From assembly GCF_011045125.1 (NCBI RefSeq), contig NZ_JAAKZF010000010.1, positions 69,501 through 133,500 of the forward strand: DNA of 64,000 bases. The letters are read 5' to 3'. This document shows, one piece after another, positions 15,596 to 24,151 of the stretch; the stretch's first letter is position 1, and the number at the start of each line of letters is the position of its first letter. The notes below the pieces were generated by a model. The model was given only the letters and a program-made list of their open reading frames with translations, was not told where the DNA came from and made no database searches. A program made the position numbers and the translations under genes. The DNA is from Allomesorhizobium camelthorni (GTDB lineage Bacteria > Pseudomonadota > Alphaproteobacteria > Rhizobiales > Rhizobiaceae).

Positions 15596-15719
15596 TCGCA
15601 CACATTACGCAAACAAATCAAAATTCCAACCCACTTGACGACATTCCTTCACGAAAAAATCCGACCTGTCCACACACCCGAATCATAGACCGCTGAATCA
15701 TGCTTTGTCATGTATATGA

Positions 15720-16154
15720 TTAGGTCAATATTCCTTGCGTCCACCTGTTTGACGGCGGCGGCAAAGCATAGATCGCTTCGGATAGTCCCCACGGCTCGCC
15801 GTCTGGCCCTTCTGCCAATAACCCTGCCCGAGTTCGCATCCCAACAGCAGCCTTCCGCCGCTCTTCTTCCGCCTCCACCTTGGACACGCTGCCGCGCACT
15901 ACTGCTTCCAGGTCGGCAATGCGTTTCTGCAGCCGCGCGGTCTCCTGCCTGAGGTGTTCTTCCCCTTCGCGACGCGCGATTGCCAGGCCCGCTCCCTCCG
16001 CCAACCCTTCCATGTGGTGTAGTGCATGCCGCACTCGCGCCACCCTGCCTTTGCTCTCCACAACGGCCCAATCGGCAACAACTCGCGTGTAGTATTCGGC
16101 GAGCGATTCCCCATCTTTCTGGCGGATGTGGGAATAGTCGTATGGTGCCTTCAT
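15720..16154 (-). CDS. Hypothetical coiled-coil phage protein (144 aa)
   Basis: The product starts MKAPYDYSHIRQKDGESLAE and has a long heptad-like region rich in Arg, Glu and Ala (EEHLRQETARLQKRIADLEAV). The start overlaps the stop of the upstream gene (ATGA at 16151-16154), so the two genes are coupled. No family is recognised. Confidence 0.65.
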   Translation of the reverse strand: MKAPYDYSHIRQKDGESLAEYYTRVVADWAVVESKGRVARVRHALHHMEGLAEGAGLAIARREGEEHLRQETARLQKRIADLEAVVRGSVSKVEAEEERRKAAVGMRTRAGLLAEGPDGEPWGLSEAIYALPPPSNRWTQGILT

Positions 16155-17167
16155 GACCGCAGGATCCCGTACCGCACAGCCAACAAGCGCAGACCGGCGT
16201 TGAGGCGTTCGCCTGCCGCCGCAATGGCCTTTCCACGGTCGCGGTATCGCGTGATCTCGGCGCCAACCTCGCCCAGCGACTTGCCTTCGACCGCCACGCC
16301 TTCAACGACACCGCCGTATCTGCTGCCCAGCAGCTCGCGTGCGGCTCGATACCGGTCACGAGCAACCGCCCTGCTGTCTGCGGAGTTCTGCTGCCCGCCG
16401 CCATCCACGACCACGCGGCTGTAGTCGACAGCGCCTAGCGGCGACAAACCAGCCTGATGGTGATCCTGCGCATAGCGTAAGCCCGCAGCAAACAACGCAT
16501 CGTTCGTTTCTGGATCATCATCCAGATTTTTTGCCGTATGCATCCGCTGCAGATTGTCTGCAACGCGGAACACACCGCCCTTGGCCGAGGCCTTGTCGGC
16601 CTGCGGCTGGTTATCGTTGGCTGCAACCATGATGCGCGTTACGGCTTCAGGACGGCCCCAGAGGTAACGGGCAACGTCGGAAAGGCCCTGCGCAACGCGA
16701 TGTGGGCTGTCCAAGTCGATATTGGTTTCATCGACCACGAATGCTTGGACCGTGGCTTTGCGGCGGGGCTCGTAGCGGATGGACTCAATGATCTTGTCCA
16801 GCGCCGGCCTGATCGTATGCCGCTGAACCTCAACGGGTCGCCACTTGCGATCGGCATCGCGGGCGGTGTAGCGAACCATAGCGGACGTCAAAGGAGAACG
16901 CGCTATCGACGCCAGTTTGATCATGTGCTCGCCCGCGTCGCGTTCGTCCTGGCCGATGTGGCCCTCCGTGAACAACCAGCCGAGAATGCGGTCGGCGGGC
17001 ATGGGTGTGGTTTGCTGCTGTTGTGCTGCGGCTATGTTATCGTTTGCCGCTTCGTAGGGGTCATAGGTTGCCGCGGTATCTGCGACCGCCGACAGGGAGA
17101 CTGCTTCTATGCGGCTAGCATGCTCTGCTGCAACGGCGCGCGCGGCGCCGGCATTGGTCGCGGTCAT
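16151..17167 (-). CDS. Phage protein with DUF6456-like C-terminus, possible late regulator
   Basis: 338 residues. The N-terminal half contains AANDNIAAAQQQQ and a charged central part. The C-terminal 65 residues (ARELLGSRYGGVVEGVAVEG, then a helix-turn-helix-like LGEVGAEITRYRDRGKAIAA and LRLLAVRYG) resemble the end of DUF6456 and RinA-like regulators. AAGGA lies 8 bases before the ATG. A strong promoter with an operator-like palindrome is about 70 bases upstream. I infer a DNA-binding regulator; the family match is by eye only. Confidence 0.55.
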   Translation of the reverse strand: MTATNAGAARAVAAEHASRIEAVSLSAVADTAATYDPYEAANDNIAAAQQQQTTPMPADRILGWLFTEGHIGQDERDAGEHMIKLASIARSPLTSAMVRYTARDADRKWRPVEVQRHTIRPALDKIIESIRYEPRRKATVQAFVVDETNIDLDSPHRVAQGLSDVARYLWGRPEAVTRIMVAANDNQPQADKASAKGGVFRVADNLQRMHTAKNLDDDPETNDALFAAGLRYAQDHHQAGLSPLGAVDYSRVVVDGGGQQNSADSRAVARDRYRAARELLGSRYGGVVEGVAVEGKSLGEVGAEITRYRDRGKAIAAAGERLNAGLRLLAVRYGILRS

Positions 17168-17234
17168 GAATGGATCCTTGGATGTGGAAAATCAGGGCGG
17201 CGGGCGGCGCAATGCCGAAGCTATGTGTAATATA

Positions 17235-17263
17235 AATATAGACTTTTTCGCTTCAAAAGTCAA
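17235..17263 (-). promoter_or_regulatory. Strong sigma-70 promoter with palindrome in the spacer
   Basis: Minus strand: -35 TTGACT at 17258-17263, a 17-base spacer, -10 TATATT at 17235-17240. A palindrome GACTTTT / AAAAGTC (17241-17247 and 17255-17261) fills the spacer, as a repressor site would. It drives the 338-residue gene. Confidence 0.75.
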
Positions 17264-17470
17264 TATGTTGTGCGCCTATGTTATGTCTGACACAATATTT
17301 AGAATTGCCGCGCTCATGTCGTCTAAACCTGCGGCGTCGCGTGTATTAGCGGCACCGCTCCGGGCTGTGATGCCCCCCAGTCTGCTATCCCTGCCCCGCT
17401 GTGCTAGTGCATTGTGTTGATCGTTGTCCCGTTGAGTATGTTAGATTGGCGTGCTGAAGGGGAGACAGAC
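17264..17470. other. Gene-free interval between divergent phage genes
   Basis: No gene is seen. The stretch is AT-richer near 17264-17320 and separates the minus-strand promoter from the plus-strand membrane protein gene. I see no convincing plus-strand promoter; TATGTT at about 17436 is the best -10 candidate. Confidence 0.4.
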
Positions 17471-18139
17471 ATGGCAAAGCCTTGGGGAAATGTGTTCGGT
17501 GCAGCCGCGGTTGTCTTGCTGGGCATGCTGGTTTTCTTGGTGCTGAAGGGTTGGGACGGTCAAACAATCACACTCATTGCAGCGGCCCTGTGCCTTCTTG
17601 GGTCGAGGTTTGCGGATGTAATAACGTTAAAGCTTTCTCCGACTGGAATTCATGCCGAAATGCAGAGAGCATTGGACGATGCCAAAGCCACCGTTTCGCA
17701 GTTGCACATCCTCGCCGAAGAGCAGGCTCGTTTGGTTCTACAAATCGTCCAGGGCGGCGGCCGATGGGGTGGCCAGAGCCGGGCACAGAACGAGGCGTTG
17801 AAAAGACGGATGTTTGACGGATTGAGGCGCATAGGAATCGAAGAAGATCGCCTAGACAGAATATCTGAAGCAGAATATCCGTTCATTCGTTTCGATTACG
17901 CCAGCGATGTGACCAGAGGCTTGGCCCCGTCGGACGAGCATCAAAAGAAAAAGTGGAACGAATTTTTCAATGCAGACCGAAGAAAGGGGATTGGTTATGA
18001 ACCATCTCCCTCGGAACTTGAAGATTTTCTCAACCAGATTGGTCTGGTTACTGAGGATGTGAAAGAACGGCTTGAAGATTATAAGTACTATGATGCCGAG
18101 AAGTCGCATCGGCGACGGGACGTCTGGTTGTCACGTTGA
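17471..18139 (+). CDS. Membrane-anchored protein with cytoplasmic helical domain (222 aa)
   Basis: ATG at 17471 follows GGGGAGA. Two adjacent hydrophobic segments (AAAVVLLGMLVFLVLKG and ITLIAAALCLLGSRFADV) are followed by a long helical region and a charged C-terminus (RRRDVWLSR). It is divergent from the regulator-like gene. Nothing in it is recognised; membrane anchoring plus a large cytoplasmic part is compatible with exclusion or sensing, which is speculation. Confidence 0.65.
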   Translation: MAKPWGNVFGAAAVVLLGMLVFLVLKGWDGQTITLIAAALCLLGSRFADVITLKLSPTGIHAEMQRALDDAKATVSQLHILAEEQARLVLQIVQGGGRWGGQSRAQNEALKRRMFDGLRRIGIEEDRLDRISEAEYPFIRFDYASDVTRGLAPSDEHQKKKWNEFFNADRRKGIGYEPSPSELEDFLNQIGLVTEDVKERLEDYKYYDAEKSHRRRDVWLSR

Positions 18140-18274
18140 GATCTCGCGTCAGTCTGTGCCCCAATCCCGATGCGCCCCTAGCCAGTAAATGCGGGAGGGA
18201 TGCGATCCCGCACACCGGAACCATTGCGGACCGTCCTTCGTTCCGCGTGACAATTACCTCCGGAGTGCAGCACC

Positions 18275-18541
18275 ATGGCTGACGACCCCAATGAAGAAGA
18301 TGATGATGCCGATGGACTTCGTCGCGAACTTGCCAACCTAAGAGCGGTGCTGGCGGAACGCAGAGACGACATGGTCGCCGCCGCTTCCCGCGGCGCACAG
18401 GCCGTTGTGACACCCATTCGGGAAAATCCCGGCGTTGTTAGTTCGGTCTTCGTCCTTGGCGGGGTAATCGGCTTTCTTATCGGCCTGGCTGTCGGCCAAT
18501 CGGAAGAACGCTCAAGGCACTGGTACGACAGGCACCGGTAG
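18275..18541 (+). CDS. Small membrane protein, DUF883/ElaB-like
   Basis: 88 residues: an acidic start (MADDPNEEDDDADGLRREL), a helix, then a glycine-containing membrane segment VVSSVFVLGGVIGFLIGLAVG and a basic C-terminus. The layout is that of DUF883/ElaB-YqjD proteins, which sit at the inner membrane. GGAG precedes the ATG by 9 bases. It is probably part of the plus-strand accessory cluster. Confidence 0.6.
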   Translation: MADDPNEEDDDADGLRRELANLRAVLAERRDDMVAAASRGAQAVVTPIRENPGVVSSVFVLGGVIGFLIGLAVGQSEERSRHWYDRHR

Positions 18542-18727
18542 ACCCGGCGCAAAAATCAATAAGTAAACCCCTTTCCGAGGCCCTGTTCGCGTGCTTTCGC
18601 CCAACAAAGGACACCCTTCGGTGTCACCTTCGTCAGTCCGGAGTAGAGTTCGCGTTTTGATGCGTAAGTTGTTGCATATGCCCGTCACAGTCTGACTGGG
18701 CCGCGACCATTGATTCACGGATCTGCC

Positions 18728-18928
18728 ATGGAACCCTACAGACGGCCGCATCAGGACCACGATCCTGTCCTTCCTGCGTTGCACGAACCCATTAGGACGT
18801 TTGCGCTGCCCCCTAAAGACAAGATGCTCCGACCGCCAGCGGACGAGATGCTCCGTCGAAAACTAGCAGATTGCGACGGGGCAAGGCGTCGTGCGGAGCA
18901 AATAGTCGCGAACAACCGACTGCTTTGA
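18728..18928 (+). CDS. Hypothetical small protein (66 aa)
   Basis: The product starts MEPYRRPHQDHDPVLPALHE and ends in a basic helix (KLADCDGARRRAEQIVANNR). No clear ribosome site precedes the ATG and no family is seen. Support comes from codon use and from its place in the plus-strand cluster. Confidence 0.4.
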   Translation: MEPYRRPHQDHDPVLPALHEPIRTFALPPKDKMLRPPADEMLRRKLADCDGARRRAEQIVANNRLL

Positions 18929-19021
18929 TTTAGCTATTGCTAACATTGCACGAGTTTTGATGGTCACTCGTTAACGACCGTGTGACAGCCTATTCGAAGT
19001 TAAACGGGTGGCGCCACGGCG

Positions 19022-19168
19022 ATGACCAAGCCTTCTCAGCACAATTTCAGCTTCGACAAATCAATGGCAAAGGACCATCCGTCGGTGGCGACACAGGCAA
19101 TGGACTTCATTCTTCCGGCCCTGCTGGTCCTCGTCGGAGCAACCGTCGTGTACATATGGTTCGGCTAA
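19022..19168 (+). CDS. Small single-pass membrane protein (48 aa)
   Basis: From ATG 19022 the frame encodes MTKPSQHNFSFDKSMAKDHP, a short helix, and a C-terminal membrane segment AMDFILPALLVLVGATVVYI ending WFG. The hydrophobic segment with a tryptophan at the end is unlikely by chance. The ribosome site is weak. It ends 34 bases before the repeat cluster. Confidence 0.5.
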   Translation: MTKPSQHNFSFDKSMAKDHPSVATQAMDFILPALLVLVGATVVYIWFG

Positions 19169-19201
19169 GGGCCTACTACTGGTCACCGGATGAAATTTTG
19201 C

Positions 19202-19472
19202 AACTTTTGAACTTTTCCCAACTACCCTGACGGACAGGGGAAAGCCACGTCAGATATCGGAAAAACAGGATTCTCAAACTGATGGGAAAAGTTCAAAAGT
19301 AAGAGATATTCTATATATATAATCCTATTATATCATTGATATTCTTTAGGTTTTTTCTGACCTCCCAACTTTTGTCGTCGCCAAAACTTGGCAAAAGTTT
19401 CAAAAGTTCGAAGGGTCTTTTCGTGCTCCGAACTTTTGAACTGCTAAGCAACTTTTGCCTCGTCCAAAAGTT
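19202..19472. repeat. Iteron-like cluster with AT-rich segment, candidate replication origin
   Basis: The octamer CAAAAGTT (or its complement) occurs exactly at 19202, 19367, 19392, 19401, 19431, 19450 and 19465, with near copies at 19210, 19286 and 19294. An 18-bp perfect inverted repeat joins 19203-19220 and 19283-19300. Between them and the denser group is a very AT-rich segment (about 19302-19352). The cluster follows the primase-helicase gene and enters its last codons. This is the layout of an initiator-binding origin. Confidence 0.6.
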
Positions 19473-21738
19473 TGAAACTCGCCCTCGCGCCAGGCTTTGA
19501 CCTGCCGGACAGGTCGACAACCTTGCCGGTTTCGATCAGCCACTGGATTGATTTGGCGACGTCGTCGCCTTCGGCGTGGCTGACCCCTTCCCGCTGCAAC
19601 AGTTGCGACCAGGGCAGCGTCTTATCCTTGGCTTGTGACAGTGCCCGGACGATCGCCTTGCGTAAGGACTCGGCTATGGAACCGGCCATGTGGCGTTCGA
19701 CGCCTTCTGTGATGATCGCGATCGAGCGGTGCACGATCGCCCAAGCCCACTCAACATCTTCCACCATGACGAGTGGTTTCGCAGGGTCGCGACTTATCGC
19801 CCGGATGGAGGCGAGCCGAACTGTGTTTTCGGCGGCACGACCATTCACATGGTATTCCCGCGGCTCCCATCCCTTCCAATGTTGCCAATGGAAGACTTCG
19901 GCCCACAGTTTGTAAGCGTCGCCGCTCTCGTCGCCTTCGAACCGTATCTGGTACTTCGGGGCACGAAGTTGAGTGGCGGACCGGTCCGACTTTGGAAAGG
20001 CCTCATATGCTGCCTTGAGGCTGGCAATGAGCGGCTTTGGCAACGAAACGGACCGATTGAGCTTGGGTGCCGTTACTTCTTCTGGCCCCGCACCCTCTAT
20101 GAACACGAAGCGGCTAAGAAAGCCGTCGTTCAGAGAGTCGTCGGAAAGGCCAGCGTAAAGCGTCGTCGGCGTGGTCATTCCCAAAATCGTAAGGGCCGGA
20201 CCGACTAGCGGTGAATCGTCCTTCTTCGTTTCGTCGGATGCGTACTGCCGGCCGTGGAAGACCGAATCTGCCTGGTCATAGACGGTCAGTAGGAACTTGC
20301 GGATCGAGGCTGCGGCACTGTTCTTGTGTCGGCTGTTTACGTCTTGCAGCGTCACCCCGAGTTCGTCCATGACGCAGACGGTCGAGATGTTCTTGCGTAA
20401 TATTCGCTCGATTGCGGCGTAGCTGGTCGGGTCACCGTTCGTGACTGCGCCGGGCTTACCTGCGTTCGACGCGAGGGTGATTATGCTTTTAGGCGCGTGG
20501 CCTTTGCCGCTGGCGACGCCCATCACGGTTGCCAGATAGAGGTTAAGCCCGCTTCTAGTTGGGCCGAGGGCACGGTCGCCGAACATGCCGCCTAGTAAGG
20601 CGATAGCCGACGTTAGGGACAGTTCGGGCACGGGAATGATTGCGGTTGAAGTGATCCACTCGGAGATTTCTGCCAGCAGCCATCCCGCCGACGACAGGCT
20701 GAAGGGATCCGAGCACATCCGCGGCGGTACGGGGAGAACGCGGGGCGGCGCGGCCTTTGGGTCATTGTCATTGGCCGGCTCAGGCAGGGCCTTCTTCGCC
20801 ACCAAGTCCGCGACCGCGTTAGCGTTGGCCTCGCGTGCATCGACGTGCGGCTGGCCGAACTTGCCCCACATGCGTTCGAAATCAGCGCGTGCCCGAGCCT
20901 CGGTTTCGTACCGTGCGAGCCAGTTGCCTTCGGCCGACAAGAACAGCGCGCACGCCTCTTCAACCGGGTGGCCGTCGAAAGCTAGCTTCTCGACAACGGC
21001 CGCAGCGTGTTCTGAACGCTTTTCGACATCGTTCTCAGAAAGAAGTTCTGCAGCGGCGGGCGATACGGCTATGCCGTCAATCGTCGGCAGGTCGCCAACC
21101 TCGACCGACCGCTTTTCCGCGGCAGCCGTCATCCACGGCGCCAGCGCCACGCGCAATTCGTCGACGCTGGTCAGGGTGCCGTCCCAATCTTGCGCGACGG
21201 TGACACCAACAGGATCCGGTGAGCGACCGCGTTCCAGCTTCTTTTTATTCGGATGGTTCAGGGTTCCCGGCACGCGCCAAACGTGGGCGATATCGGCCGT
21301 GCCGTGATCGGATCCGGTCGCTCGCTTCAACGCTGCGGCGAGCGGTTTAGCCTCGGACGCGGACAGCGGACCGTCGAACAGCCAAAATGGTTGGCCATTT
21401 CCCGGCGAGGTTTCGAGGATCAGATTGGGTTCAATAGGCAGGTCGCCCACTTTGCCGGTGTCGCCGTCCATATCAGCCACGAGGCCGAGCACCGCGAGAA
21501 TGTCCGTTTCAGTGCCGCGCTTGCCACGGGCCAGGCCCTTCCGCATGACTTGAAGGCCGACGTAGCAGTTGGCGCCGGGAACGTCCTGCTGCGCATCTAT
21601 TGCGGCCAGCATACCGTCCACATCCCCCACGGGGTGGCGGGTCACTGTGCCAGGTCGGTCTTGTTCGCCAGTCGGCGAGGCATGGAATACGGATACGACA
21701 AGCACGCCGTCAATGCCGGCGGCGAGTTGGTGGAGCAT
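19444..21738 (-). CDS. Phage primase-helicase (AEP-like primase plus P-loop ATPase)
   Basis: About 764 residues from ATG 21738. The N-terminal part looks like an archaeo-eukaryotic primase: ADMDGD around residue 88-93, ILETSPGNGQPFWLF, and HVWRVPGTLNHPNKKK at 152-167. The C-terminal half is a DUF3987-like ATPase with a variant P-loop GVASGKGHAPKS and Walker B STVCVMDELG, then GMTTPTTLYAGL. It would start phage DNA replication. Its 3' end overlaps the repeat cluster that may be the origin. Longer starts overlap the upstream gene; I see no clear ribosome site, so the start is uncertain. Confidence 0.82.
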   Translation of the reverse strand: MLHQLAAGIDGVLVVSVFHASPTGEQDRPGTVTRHPVGDVDGMLAAIDAQQDVPGANCYVGLQVMRKGLARGKRGTETDILAVLGLVADMDGDTGKVGDLPIEPNLILETSPGNGQPFWLFDGPLSASEAKPLAAALKRATGSDHGTADIAHVWRVPGTLNHPNKKKLERGRSPDPVGVTVAQDWDGTLTSVDELRVALAPWMTAAAEKRSVEVGDLPTIDGIAVSPAAAELLSENDVEKRSEHAAAVVEKLAFDGHPVEEACALFLSAEGNWLARYETEARARADFERMWGKFGQPHVDAREANANAVADLVAKKALPEPANDNDPKAAPPRVLPVPPRMCSDPFSLSSAGWLLAEISEWITSTAIIPVPELSLTSAIALLGGMFGDRALGPTRSGLNLYLATVMGVASGKGHAPKSIITLASNAGKPGAVTNGDPTSYAAIERILRKNISTVCVMDELGVTLQDVNSRHKNSAAASIRKFLLTVYDQADSVFHGRQYASDETKKDDSPLVGPALTILGMTTPTTLYAGLSDDSLNDGFLSRFVFIEGAGPEEVTAPKLNRSVSLPKPLIASLKAAYEAFPKSDRSATQLRAPKYQIRFEGDESGDAYKLWAEVFHWQHWKGWEPREYHVNGRAAENTVRLASIRAISRDPAKPLVMVEDVEWAWAIVHRSIAIITEGVERHMAGSIAESLRKAIVRALSQAKDKTLPWSQLLQREGVSHAEGDDVAKSIQWLIETGKVVDLSGRSKPGARASFKLLDEAKVA

Positions 21739-21769
21739 TTCGACATGATTACGGATTGGGCAGGAAGGC

Positions 21770-22540
21770 TTAGGCTGCGGGCGGGGAAGTGGGGACAATT
21801 GACGACTCCAGTGCAAGGGCGGCGATATCAGCGATGTGGTCTCGGAATGCTGGCGATAGAGCAGCGCTTCTGGATCCGTCTCGCGCGTCGGGAGGGTAGG
21901 CCTGAAGGCCACCAGACGGCGTTCGCACCAGCCGGCAGCCCAACAGTGTGACGTCCGGAGTGAGTTCGACGTCGAACGTCGCTATTCGCTGAAAGCCGTT
22001 CGGCGACGGGGATTCGCCCGCCACCTTCAAGCGCTGAATTTTCGGTTCAGGCGGCAATGGCGTACTCCCCCAAAGCTTCTTCAGCCGCACACTGCGCCGC
22101 ATATGCTGCCCCATCTTTGAATCGCGCGATATCGCATCGAAGGCATGAGGACGCGTATTCCAAGGTTGCGAATTCGTCGGGCTTATTGCCCCCGTCGCGG
22201 ACAGCGAAATAGCGTCCGACAAGTTGGTCGCCGTCGTGGATATGAGAAAGGTGTCCGACACCGATAGCAGAAAAAAAGGACTGCAGCCGCGGTGAAACGA
22301 AGTCCTTGCCGTGCATAGCTCCATCGCCCACACGATTTTGGGCGCGCGCACGGCCGAGTATCCGACCGTAATCTGAGTGAAGCCGTCCGCCATTGCAGAG
22401 CAGTCGACTGACCTGACGCGATAGGCTTTGAAGTCGAAGGTCGGCTTAAAAGCGCTGGTCTGACGAGGTGCGTTATCGTTGACGGATTCAGATGCGGCTT
22501 TTCGTGCGTCGATGCGATCCTGTACTTTCTCGGAAATCAT
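21770..22540 (-). CDS. Phage early protein(s), frame probably disrupted
   Basis: The frame is open from ATG 22540 (MISEKVQDRIDARKAASESV) to 21770, but the middle (about 22050-22330) looks non-coding in this frame, being rich in Ser and Thr, while a well-formed sequence lies in another frame at 22047-22331. The last 75 codons (ATFDVELTPDVTLLGCRLV and RTPSGGLQAYPP) look real and resemble a SpoVG-like phage protein that could start near 22024. I read this as two genes, the first continuing in the other frame after a slip at GTGT 22329-22333. Confidence 0.45.
   Translation of the reverse strand: MISEKVQDRIDARKAASESVNDNAPRQTSAFKPTFDFKAYRVRSVDCSAMADGFTQITVGYSAVRAPKIVWAMELCTARTSFHRGCSPFFLLSVSDTFLISTTATNLSDAISLSATGAISPTNSQPWNTRPHAFDAISRDSKMGQHMRRSVRLKKLWGSTPLPPEPKIQRLKVAGESPSPNGFQRIATFDVELTPDVTLLGCRLVRTPSGGLQAYPPDARDGSRSAALSPAFRDHIADIAALALESSIVPTSPPAA
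22047..22331 (-). CDS. Phage early protein segment in alternate frame (94 aa)
   Basis: The product contains MHGKDFVSPRLQSFFSAIG, then HIHDGDQLVGRYFAVRDG, a Cys-X2-Cys pair (SSCLRCDIARF) and a helical end. Its composition is far more protein-like than the overlapping frame. The start has no good ribosome site; deleting two bases at the GTGT would fuse it to the upstream sequence ending AVRAPKIV. It is either a separate gene or the second half of a frameshifted one. Confidence 0.5.
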   Translation of the reverse strand: MGDGAMHGKDFVSPRLQSFFSAIGVGHLSHIHDGDQLVGRYFAVRDGGNKPDEFATLEYASSCLRCDIARFKDGAAYAAQCAAEEALGEYAIAA

Positions 22541-22746
22541 GCTGCCGCCCTCGCCGCGATGCGCTGGTCAATCCACTGTTGGACTTCGCTTTTGACGAAT
22601 GCCACACGGCGGTCGCCGAGCAATACAGCCACCGGGAAGCGTTTCTCTGCGCGATAGCGATTCAGCATTGTGCGGCTTAAGCTGGTCATGGCCGCAGCGG
22701 TGTTAAGCGAAACAAGAGTCGGCGAGTTGTCATTGTCGAAATGCAT
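22537..22746 (-). CDS. AlpA-like HTH regulator / excisionase
   Basis: 69 residues from ATG 22746, with GGAGGAGGAACC in front. The MerR/AlpA-type winged helix-turn-helix is visible: LVSLNTAAAMTSLSRTMLNRYRAEKRFP followed by the wing AVLLGDRRVAFVKSEVQQWI. AlpA-family proteins control prophage integrase genes or act as excisionases. It sits between the early genes and the integrase, overlapping the next start at 22537-22540. Confidence 0.82.
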   Translation of the reverse strand: MHFDNDNSPTLVSLNTAAAMTSLSRTMLNRYRAEKRFPVAVLLGDRRVAFVKSEVQQWIDQRIAARAAA

Positions 22747-22890
22747 GGTTCCTCCTCCGGCGCCGGACAAAATCCGAGCGCGGTTCAATTTGGTTCTTGG
22801 GAAAGTTAAAGGGTTTGGGCCGGGTATCGGAAAGACTGACGCCTCTCGGCGCCGGCTACGCGGCTGGTAAAACCAACCATTACAACCGTA

Positions 22891-22951
22891 TAGGCGTTTT
22901 CGCCTACAAAAGCAAGGTGAATTTCACCCTACAATTCGCCTCTAATGTCAA
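22891..22951 (-). promoter_or_regulatory. Promoter region of the early operon with two palindromes
   Basis: On the minus strand TTGACA (22946-22951) is a good -35 box. A 13-bp palindrome GGTGAA-T-TTCACC (22916-22928) covers the expected -10/start region, and a hairpin TAGGCG-TTTT-CGCCTA lies at 22891-22906. The -10 box itself is poor. The site precedes the AlpA-like gene and is a likely operator. Confidence 0.5.
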
Positions 22952-22961
22952 GGACAAATAT

Positions 22962-24116
22962 TTAGTGAGGCGCTTTGTCGCAGTAGACGGCCCAATCATT
23001 CATCAATTCCCGCCGCTTCGCCAAGGCATCGCCACGGCGATAGGCACGCTCCGTCGCGTCGCCAACGGCGTGCGCCAGTGCCGCCTCGGCAACTTCGCGC
23101 GGGAAGTCTGTGCAATCACCTGCCCAATCGCGGAACGCGGAACGGAAGCCATGCACGGTGATGCCGGGACGCTTCTCCACCGTGACGTCGCGCATGCGGC
23201 TATGCCCTATAGGACGGCGATCTCTTAACCGCCCGGCGAACACATAACCCTCGCCGGGGGAGCCAAGTGCGGCAATGGCGGCGTCGGAAAGCGGAACAAC
23301 ATGTTCCTTCTTCTTAACCTTCATCCGCTCGGCCGGTATCGTCCATAGCTTGGTTGCCAAGTCGATCTCGCGCCATCGCGCCTTACGCGCCTCATCGGTT
23401 CGCACGGCGGTAAGGATGGCGAAGAGCAGGCACCTCTCTTCAGGTGAGTCGCCAAGTTCCTTCAGGAATGCTGGAACGTCCGCGTATGCCATGGCGGCAT
23501 GATTGGCTCCGGTGACGCGGCCAGCTTCGGCTAGCACGTGCTCTAGATGCCCTTGCCAGCGTGCAGGGTTCTCACCGCTGCGCAGTTTCTTCGCCTTGGC
23601 ATAGTCCAACACATTCTCGATCTTGCTCCGGACACGTTGGCCGGTAGCCGGCTTCTTGGCCCATAGCGGCCGCAACACCTCCTCGACCAGTTCCGTATTC
23701 ACCTTTTCAATGGCAACGTTCGCTATCTTCGCAGAGTGGACAAGAAGGTGATACCGCCATTCGGATTGTGTCTTCGTCGTCCAGTCGCCGGCTTCATCAA
23801 TGTAGCGCTCGGCAACTTCCTTGAACGTTGCGCGGCTGGCCTTCTGTGTCGAGCGCTCGGCGAACGGATCTCGGTCCTCGGCAAGCATGTCGCGGAAGGC
23901 GTCGGCCTTCCTTCTGGCGTTCGCCAGGTTGATGGAAACTGCGCCTCCGTAACTTCCCAAACCAAGCTCACGCCTCACGCCGTGCCGTCGATAAATGAAA
24001 AACCAACTCTTGCTTCCGCCCGGATGAACGCGAAGATACAACATATCGCCGTCACCGTAGACGCCGGGCTTTGTGAGTGCCTTGACCTTCGAATCCGTGA
24101 GCTTGTGTCGTGCCAT
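22962..24116 (-). CDS. Tyrosine-type site-specific integrase (P4-like, DUF4102)
   Basis: 384 residues. The N-terminal arm-binding domain shows KLTDSKVKALTKPGVYGDGD and YLRVHPGGSKSWFFIYR, the DUF4102 pattern of P4-type integrases. The catalytic domain holds Arg239 (TAVRTDEAR), Lys in MKVKKKEH, His322-X2-Arg325 (HGFRSAFRDW), His349 (LAHAVGD) and Tyr359 (ERAYRRGD), so it is intact. Transcribed toward the phage interior with its start about 120 bases from comF sequence. P4-type enzymes usually target tRNA genes; here the neighbour is comF. Confidence 0.95.
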   Translation of the reverse strand: MARHKLTDSKVKALTKPGVYGDGDMLYLRVHPGGSKSWFFIYRRHGVRRELGLGSYGGAVSINLANARRKADAFRDMLAEDRDPFAERSTQKASRATFKEVAERYIDEAGDWTTKTQSEWRYHLLVHSAKIANVAIEKVNTELVEEVLRPLWAKKPATGQRVRSKIENVLDYAKAKKLRSGENPARWQGHLEHVLAEAGRVTGANHAAMAYADVPAFLKELGDSPEERCLLFAILTAVRTDEARKARWREIDLATKLWTIPAERMKVKKKEHVVPLSDAAIAALGSPGEGYVFAGRLRDRRPIGHSRMRDVTVEKRPGITVHGFRSAFRDWAGDCTDFPREVAEAALAHAVGDATERAYRRGDALAKRRELMNDWAVYCDKAPH

Positions 24117-24151
24117 CTACCATACCGCCTAACATAACAATAGCGGTTGCT

